This document shows positions 54,719-64,000 of a stretch of 64,000 nucleotides of DNA, one piece after another; position 1 is the first letter of the stretch, and each line of letters starts with the position of its first letter. This DNA is from Halichondria panicea. Lineage: Eukaryota; Porifera; Demospongiae; Suberitida; Halichondriidae. The stretch lies in assembly GCF_963675165.1 (NCBI RefSeq), contig NC_087392.1, positions 2,433,001 through 2,497,000 on the forward strand, given 5' to 3'. The translations under genes were made by a program, and so were the position numbers. The notes under the pieces are model-generated. The model made no database searches and was not told where the DNA came from. It saw only the letters and a list, made by a program, of their open reading frames with translations.

Positions 54719-56823
54719 TCAAAGATCAGCAAAAAAATTAACATCACTATTGTCCTCTTTCCTTTGTTTCTTTCTCTTTTTTCTTAAATATGTGTCGTCT
54801 CGATCTGCAACCTCTGCTTTTGTTTTCCTCTTACCGGATGGTCCGTCTGAAGGAAGGGTAGGAATAGCTCCTACTGGCCAGAACTTGAGACAGTCTTGTG
54901 AACTCGTGGCAAGGAATTCACGGTCATGTGTCAGACACATTGCATCTATTGATAATGCAGTTGGTGATTGTTTTCCAATTATACCCAACGTCTGGTTAGG
55001 GAGGATCTGTACAGACCTGTTTGTGTGAATATGTGTGAATGTGTAAGTACAGATTTTAGAATGTGGGAACTAACAAAATTCTGCTTGAGAATTGACACCA
55101 ACTTACCTGATCATGCCGTCCATGCAACCAGTACAAACTACTGAGTCATTGAGAGCAAGCATACAGTCTATGGACTGAGGGTGGCATGGAAATCTGTCAG
55201 TGATGTCTCCCCACAGGCCCCAGTTATATATCATGAGAGTGCCTTCTCCGTCTCCACACACAACCTTCTTTCCACCCTATGCAATTAAGTGGGTTGGTTT
55301 GATTAATCACTGGACACAAACAATGAGTGAGACAACAGCTGCAGTTCTAATGGACAATTAATGGCCTATAAAATTATGGTGTTGTAGAAACATAATTATG
55401 AGTACTTAAGTGGTGGGTGGCTTAATTATGTTAAAAACGTGGGAGGCTAGTATCAGAGGAGGAGTGCCACATTCTGTGGGCTAACTCACCGTACAGGCCG
55501 CAAGTGTGAGAAAAAAGGATGCAAAGGTTTCTTGAAAAATAGTATCATTAATTTTCATGATGATCTCGAGGAAGTGATACTCACAAGCCGAGAAGAATGC
55601 TCAGGGTCAAAAGGTCATTAATTAAAACACCACTGGCCTTACAAACTTTACATGTAAAACTGAGTTCACCCTCGTGACCCTGGGTTTACTGTTATCGGTT
55701 AGCTATCACGCTCCAGACAGATCCAGGATTTATTTGCAATACCTTTGACCTGCATTCTTTGAAACCACAAGATATTCTGTGGCTATAGGTTTCAATTTTA
55801 ATGTACTGGTTTGCTGCACTGGATAGATCTAGGTATAGTAAGCAGGCAAATAAAGACAGAAAGTTAGCTGCTATATGCAGCGAAAGTCAAGAACCCAGGA
55901 CAAGAATGTTTTAATTCTTTTGTGACCCTATTGACCCTGGCATTCCTCTATTTTAGTGAATAGATGTCAGCACTTGGCGTGTACACATTTTGTACCTTTA
56001 CTATGGCCAGTGAAAGCAGCTCACTCTCATTACAATCTGAGCGCTGGTCTAACAGTCTCTGCCTGAGGTCAAATGCACACAAAGTTCCATCACCACTCGC
56101 AGCAAGCAGTGTCCTCCTTGTATCATCAACAGCCATGCTCGAAATAAAGTCATGACTCTCATTGAAACAGAAGGGTGCCTTCCACGACCGAGTGTCCCAA
56201 ATCTGTAATAAACATAAGTCACGCGTACTTACATATGCAATCAGTATTATTGCAAACACCTTTATTTCTCCACTTTCGTCTCCAGAAACAAGCACACCTT
56301 CAGATACTGTCAGCATCGAATAAACTGAGGCGCTACGAGTAATGAGAATAATTTGATGGTTTCATCATGGGCATTACTACCTGTGTGCTTTTCCAATAGA
56401 TCTCAGTAGCTGCCCTGTCTCTACATCAATGGAGATTATTTCCTTACCTTGAGTTCCACAGAAAAGTCCTATGTATATAAAAAGTTCGTGTAAAACAATA
56501 CAGTGTAAAAAATTGCTAAGAGCTATACTTACTATTTCCTTTGGATGAGAATTTAAGTTCACGGCAAGAACTCTTGCTCTCAAGATGATTGAAGGAGTGC
56601 AGCAGCTTACATGGTTGATTTGAGGTATAGGAGTACCTACAACAAATGCATTATTAATTTTGTGCAGCAGACATAGTCATAATTTTACATACAGATTGAT
56701 TTGTCCAGTGACGTCACCAGTAGAGATAATGTTGGTGGATGGATGTGAGTCAACGGTGAAGAGTATTTCTTTTTCCGGTCCAGTACCAGTGTCAAATTTT
56801 ATTGTATAGGGAGAGTCGTCCAT
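54719..56823 (-). CDS. WDR55: WDR55, nucleolar WD-repeat protein (356 aa)
   Basis: WD40 beta-propeller protein involved in rRNA processing and ribosome production in the nucleolus. Seven exons: 56693-56823, 56533-56636, 56381-56468, 56260-56332, 55996-56202, 55107-55276, 54719-55016; 1071 nt in frame. The order follows WDR55: CRELKFSSKGN, IISIDVETGQLLRSIGKAH, VLVSGDESGEIKIWDTR, RTLLAASGDGTLCAFDLR, VVCGDGEGTLMIYNW, SIDCMLALNDSVVCTGCMDG, VQILPNQTLGIIG, and LTHDREFLATSSQDCLKFW. The basic tail (KRKTKAEV, LRKKRKKQRK) ending in VNFFADL corresponds to the DDFFAGL box of vertebrate WDR55. Similar in length to human (383 aa). Convergent with PGAP2, divergent from TFAP4. Confidence 0.92.
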
Positions 56824-58464
56824 TGCTATGCAACTTGACCATAAATCCAACCACAGACCTATACAAGGCTATATACACCATTTAATGATTGCGTGAGTGG
56901 ATATCAATTATAAATTGGCTATTTAATTACATACAGAAATGCTCAGCAAGCAAGTTTATGAATATTGTTATAACGTGTCAATCAAGCAGTATTCATTTCA
57001 GCTTGTTAATACTCTACAGCTGTGAGCCTGTGGAAAACAATTATGTCAGCACTTGCATACGACATGGTGCCACAGACATCCCTAACAACCAAACATTAAG
57101 TAAACAAACAATAATTATTTCCTAGTTAGGAGCATGTTTCACCTATGGCTACTATTATAAGCATGCTATCTATAGCACACACTCCACCCAATGAGATCAC
57201 CAGGCTATTCATTACAGTTCTGTGTTACTTCAAACAATACTACATAGACACTTCACAAACAATTACGCAATCCTTGGCAACATGCATGTACAAATCTGTT
57301 CTCATTTTGATCCCTCAAGAGGATACATATTACAATAGAAGTTACTCTACAAGTATCTTGGGGTTAACAATGCCCCAGGCCTCTTGGGGATCAAATTAAA
57401 GCAATACAATGAGAGGAGTAAAAAGTTGGAAATGCTGCTCTATACAGTCACAATGGTACAATTGTGGGTATAGTATTATGCACAGGCAAAATTCTCAATG
57501 TTTAATGATTAAAGTCTCCCCAAAACCTAGTGTTTTTTAAATGTAGCTATTTATGTAACCTTTAATTGATTAACATGAAACACACACAGTCCTAATGAAT
57601 CAACTTTTTTATGTAGGGAAATTAACATCTACAAAACTGTGGACAGCTTTTTTCAATAGATAAAAGTCCTACTACTTTCATATTGAATGGCAGAGCCACT
57701 ACTACATGATCATTGAAATAGCTGAGATGATTACTGTTAAATGGTTTCACACGGTAAAACACTGGTCATATGCCTCACAGCTGATAGGTCTATGAAACAT
57801 CTGACTTGGTTCATAAAAGGAGATAGTGTACGCTAAGATGACAAAACAAGCATACCAGACATGCTTTGCAGACAATAGCCAACTCAGCAATGACATTAAA
57901 AAAAAACATATTACCCCTCTAACCATTTGTAAACCTTGAAGTATCAAAGACTAGAGGCTTATAGAGCTTACACATACAGACAGTGCAACCCAGAGCCACA
58001 TCAGCAAGTGAGGTGTTACAAAACCACAACTATTTAGATTGTATTGCGCAATTTTTGGCGCCTAAACAGGATACACACTTACTGTGTATTACATTACGCC
58101 CTAATCGGTATAGTCAGGAAACTACAATCATCCCGCCAGTTTTGTCAAATCGCCCTCCAGCTGTTGAAAGCTCTTCGAAAAAGAGCGCCAAAAGGCTTTT
58201 CTCTATAGAATCAAGGCCTAGAAGCGTTAGTAGATCATTGTGTACAGTCAGCTCTATCTAAAAGTGCTAGAAAAGCTTTCAGAAAACGTCACAAGTGTAA
58301 CGAAAAGCCTTGAAAAGACACCATTGCCATCGACGTCAGCTGATCTTTATAAACAAAGTTCAAAGTTAAGAAGTCAAAAAGCTAAGAAGTTTCACTCATC
58401 AAGTCCTAACTGGAAGCTAGTTACACTTCCTACAGCACGAGAAGAGTGTACAGTGATTATAAGT
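56824..58464. promoter_or_regulatory. Divergent WDR55/TFAP4 intergenic region
   Basis: About 1.6 kb. It contains a 90-bp hairpin at 57306-57395 (TTTGATCCCTCAAGAGG ... CCTCTTGGGGATCAAA). The last 225 bp before the TFAP4 ATG are open in the TFAP4 frame back to an ATG at 58240, so the 5' limit of that gene is uncertain. Confidence 0.45.
57306..57395. repeat. 90-bp inverted repeat upstream of TFAP4
   Basis: Arms TTTGATCCCTCAAGAGG and CCTCTTGGGGATCAAA pair with few mismatches; spacer of about 57 bp. Probably a short MITE. Confidence 0.6.
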
Positions 58465-59834
58465 ATGGATCCAGCTACCTTCGCAGCTAACTATGGGTAC
58501 CCAGCTCTCCCACCACTACCCCCAGGCATTCGATATCCCTACCCGGCTTCAACTGCGGCTCCTACTGCGGTGTCCAGTGGAAGAGGGATGATCTACTATC
58601 CACAAGCACTGTCTGTTGAAAAGTCAGATATTGATGTAGACGTTGAAGGGACAGATACAGACGGGTGTCTCGATGACAGCCCAAGGTTAGTTGTTGGTCG
58701 CAAACGCTTTGCTAAAACGAGTCTAGTGTATTTTGTGCATGGATATACTTAGAATAGGTACACACAAAGCTACAGTAGTAAATACAGCTATACAAGTAAC
58801 TCTGTTGAAGTTTTATGCACAAAACAAAGCCTAGAAGCTTAAAAAGCGGGCACTGATTCAATTATTCATTGCTTTGTGGTTATTTGATAAAGATGTGTTT
58901 CATGAATTACAGCAGCCCCCAGTCTGATTCAAGGTCTGGCACTCACAAGAGACCAGTGGACAAGAAGCTAAGGAGGCAAATAGCCAACTCCAATGAACGC
59001 AGGAGGATGCAGAGTATAAATCAAGGATTCCATTCTTTACGGTTGTTGATGCCACATCTCCAGGGTGAAAAGCTTAGCAAGGTAACATCACAAAGTTGTT
59101 AATCATGTATGCTACTGACACCTATGGACTCGCTAAGTGTATAGTATGCATTGTTTCCTCCTATGCTGATAGTTGTGTCAATGTTATTAGTTGGAAGTGA
59201 TAATAATCATTCTTTACTGTAGGCAGCTGTGCTACAACATGCTGCTGAACACATCTACCGTGCGAATCAGGAGAGGGAACGGCTGATTCAACAAAATACC
59301 ACCCTTCGCATGATGGTGACAAAACACTACAATCCATTGGACAAGAACAGTGGAGATGTTCTTAGCGAAAATAAAGTGAACAAAGCGACAAGTCCAATGA
59401 TGTTTGATGAAGAAAAAGCTGCTGCCAAAGAACTCGAACAAATTTTTGCTGCACAAAAAGAGCTCGACAGAATCAGGATGGAACTTGCACGAGAAAGGGA
59501 TCTCCGAATGCGATTAGAAGCGAAATTCAGCAAAGTACGGAAGGACCTCTCTCCATCAGATGACGAGGACATTGACGAGAGCGAAGGTTCTGAACAAGAA
59601 ATATACTACAAAACAAAGAGGCCTTGCACTGCCACCAGAGGAACAAGTCCACGAAACAACCTTGACATAATTGTGCGGGCAATTCGAGAAATAGAAGGAG
59701 ATGCCTTCAGTAGGTCCACAACACCGACTTGTGGTGCTCAAGAACGAAATATTACTGCTGGCACCTTTAGGCCAATCTCAGCTGGTGCAGACAGTACAAG
59801 AGTGAGCCCGGTAACGCCGGTTTGTGCATCATAA
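58465..59834 (+). CDS. TFAP4: TFAP4-like bHLH-leucine zipper transcription factor (333 aa)
   Basis: Homodimeric E-box-binding regulator. Three exons: 58465-58685, 58913-59081, 59223-59834; 1002 nt in frame. The bHLH region is unmistakable AP-4: KKLRRQIANSNERRRMQSIN, GFHSLRLLMPHLQGEKLSK, then AAVLQHAAEHIYRANQERER and LIQQNTTLRMMV, the start of the leucine zipper. A second heptad-like stretch (AAKELEQIFAAQKELDRIRM) and an acidic patch (SDDEDIDESEGSEQE) follow. An intron splits the bHLH after GEKLSK, before helix 2. Length equals human TFAP4 (338 aa) when started at MDPATFAANYGYP; an in-frame upstream ATG at 58240 would add 75 residues but looks less likely. Same strand as the next gene, CYFIP. 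Confidence 0.9.
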
Positions 59835-60767
59835 ACTTTTTACTGATCTCACTAATCTCGCATTTCATCTGTAGTCCCAAACTCTAGTATATTGTGTTTC
59901 ATTAGTTGGTAGTTTCATCTCTGTAGCGTTCTTTTGCTTGTCCTTTCAAAAAATTATATATCAGATCCTCCAGCCGTCTTATTTAAACAGATCATCCCAT
60001 TGTAAAACATCACCTAATGCTATGCTATTTTCTTATATCACTCAAAGCATTCATTGTTTGTTACATTTGCTCTTTTTCATGTGGCTTATTCCCTACAGTC
60101 ATATCAACATCTTGTCATCACTAAACCATCATTTAACAATACAGTAACAGGTGGGGCCAGCTATGATGTGATATTATATATGGACTATGGTGTGGCTTTT
60201 AATTGTGTGGGAGTGAGAGGGCTTGTGACGTAATACGAATTGCACTTTATACCAAGCTATTGATTGAAAATTAGTAAAGCAGTACCTACTGGTGAGTAGT
60301 GTTAAGGTTTCTGGTTTGTATTGAAAACCCACAATTGCATGCACCAAAACACCTGTGTTGATTATAAGAACTCAGCTGAGTAACTCTCTGATGGTAATTA
60401 GTCTTCTAAACTAGTCAGCTGTTTGAAGGATACAGCAGCACCATACAAGGAAGTGACAATGCACAATGCGATTTCTGTCCCCAGAACTAGAATGTAGATA
60501 TAATATACACAATTTGATAACCAACAAAAGCACTGCACTCAGAACATCTTGAGGCAACTATTCTGAACCTATTGTGACAATGTTATCCCAGTACATACCT
60601 CAAATATGGATGTAAAGGCTCTGTACTGCTGGTGCAGTGCAGCATCTGTCTGTGGTGTGCTTTAAATAGGCCAGCGCACCCCGCCTTGGTGTGCATTTAA
60701 TAAAGTGAAGGGCGCCGTAATCTAGCCCGTATATCTATTTTTAGTGAACACAGACTTCAAGACCAAA
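59835..60767. other. Intergenic region TFAP4-CYFIP
   Basis: About 930 bp with the TFAP4 3' UTR and the CYFIP promoter. CYFIP's ATG is preceded by an in-frame ATG 24 bp upstream. A semi-palindromic patch 'ggccagcgcaccccgccttggtgtgcat' (in parts) lies at 60669-60695. Nothing else identified. Confidence 0.45.
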
Positions 60768-63970
<3,203 letters not shown>

Positions 63971-64000
63971 GTGAGCACATTGAGGACAAAGTGGGTGTGG

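Overview
This window is nuclear DNA of an animal. It carries short-intron, GT-AG spliced genes for ILK (metazoan integrin-linked pseudokinase), two GAB-type PH adaptors, a GLIS-type zinc-finger factor, TFAP4 and CYFIP, next to pan-eukaryotic genes (ALG8, SHQ1, TUBGCP4, ADCK2, VAMP7, POLR1D/RPAC2, PGAP2, WDR55). The compact layout, AT-rich introns full of short inverted-repeat elements, and lineage-specific Cys-rich proteins point to an early-branching animal, most likely a sponge. The species assignment is inference; the gene identities come from reading the spliced protein sequences.

Layout. 0.4-8.0 kb (-): two tandem copies of a seven-exon amidohydrolase-2 family enzyme; the downstream copy is cut by the window start. 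8.4-9.0 kb: decayed kinase-like fragment. 9.7-10.6 kb (+): small type II/secreted Cys-rich protein. 10.9-16.2 kb (-): ALG8. 16.4-19.9 kb (+): SHQ1. 19.9-24.5 kb (-): TUBGCP4. 24.7-26.1 kb (+): 151-aa Cys-rich single-pass membrane protein of unknown family. 26.8-31.0 kb (-): ILK. 31.8-34.6 kb (+): ADCK2. 34.9-36.4 kb (-): VAMP7. 36.7-37.5 kb (+): RPAC2. 37.6-41.7 kb (-) and 41.9-47.0 kb (+): head-to-head GAB-like adaptors. 47.3-51.1 kb (-): GLIS-like factor. 51.6-54.5 kb (+): PGAP2. 54.7-56.8 kb (-): WDR55. 58.5-59.8 kb (+): TFAP4. 60.8 kb to the window end (+): CYFIP, 5' part only.

The exon models below were assembled by hand: each intron has GT/AG ends and each junction keeps the reading frame, so most genes give a full-length product close to the usual family size. 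Fifteen of the 17 neighbouring gene pairs are in opposite orientation, giving a run of alternating divergent (shared-promoter) and convergent (sometimes <110 bp apart) pairs.

Functional links are loose. ALG8 and PGAP2 act in ER/Golgi glycosylation and GPI-anchor maturation. SHQ1, RPAC2 and WDR55 all serve ribosome production. ILK, the GAB pair and CYFIP are adhesion, receptor-signalling and actin genes. I see no operon-like pathway cluster. The most unusual material is (i) the tandem adaptor pair, one member with two GRB2-type RxxK docking motifs, (ii) an ILK that keeps the catalytic-loop aspartate, (iii) two unrecognised Cys-rich membrane/secreted proteins, and (iv) a set of TA-flanked inverted-repeat elements that share a CCGTA terminus but otherwise differ in sequence.
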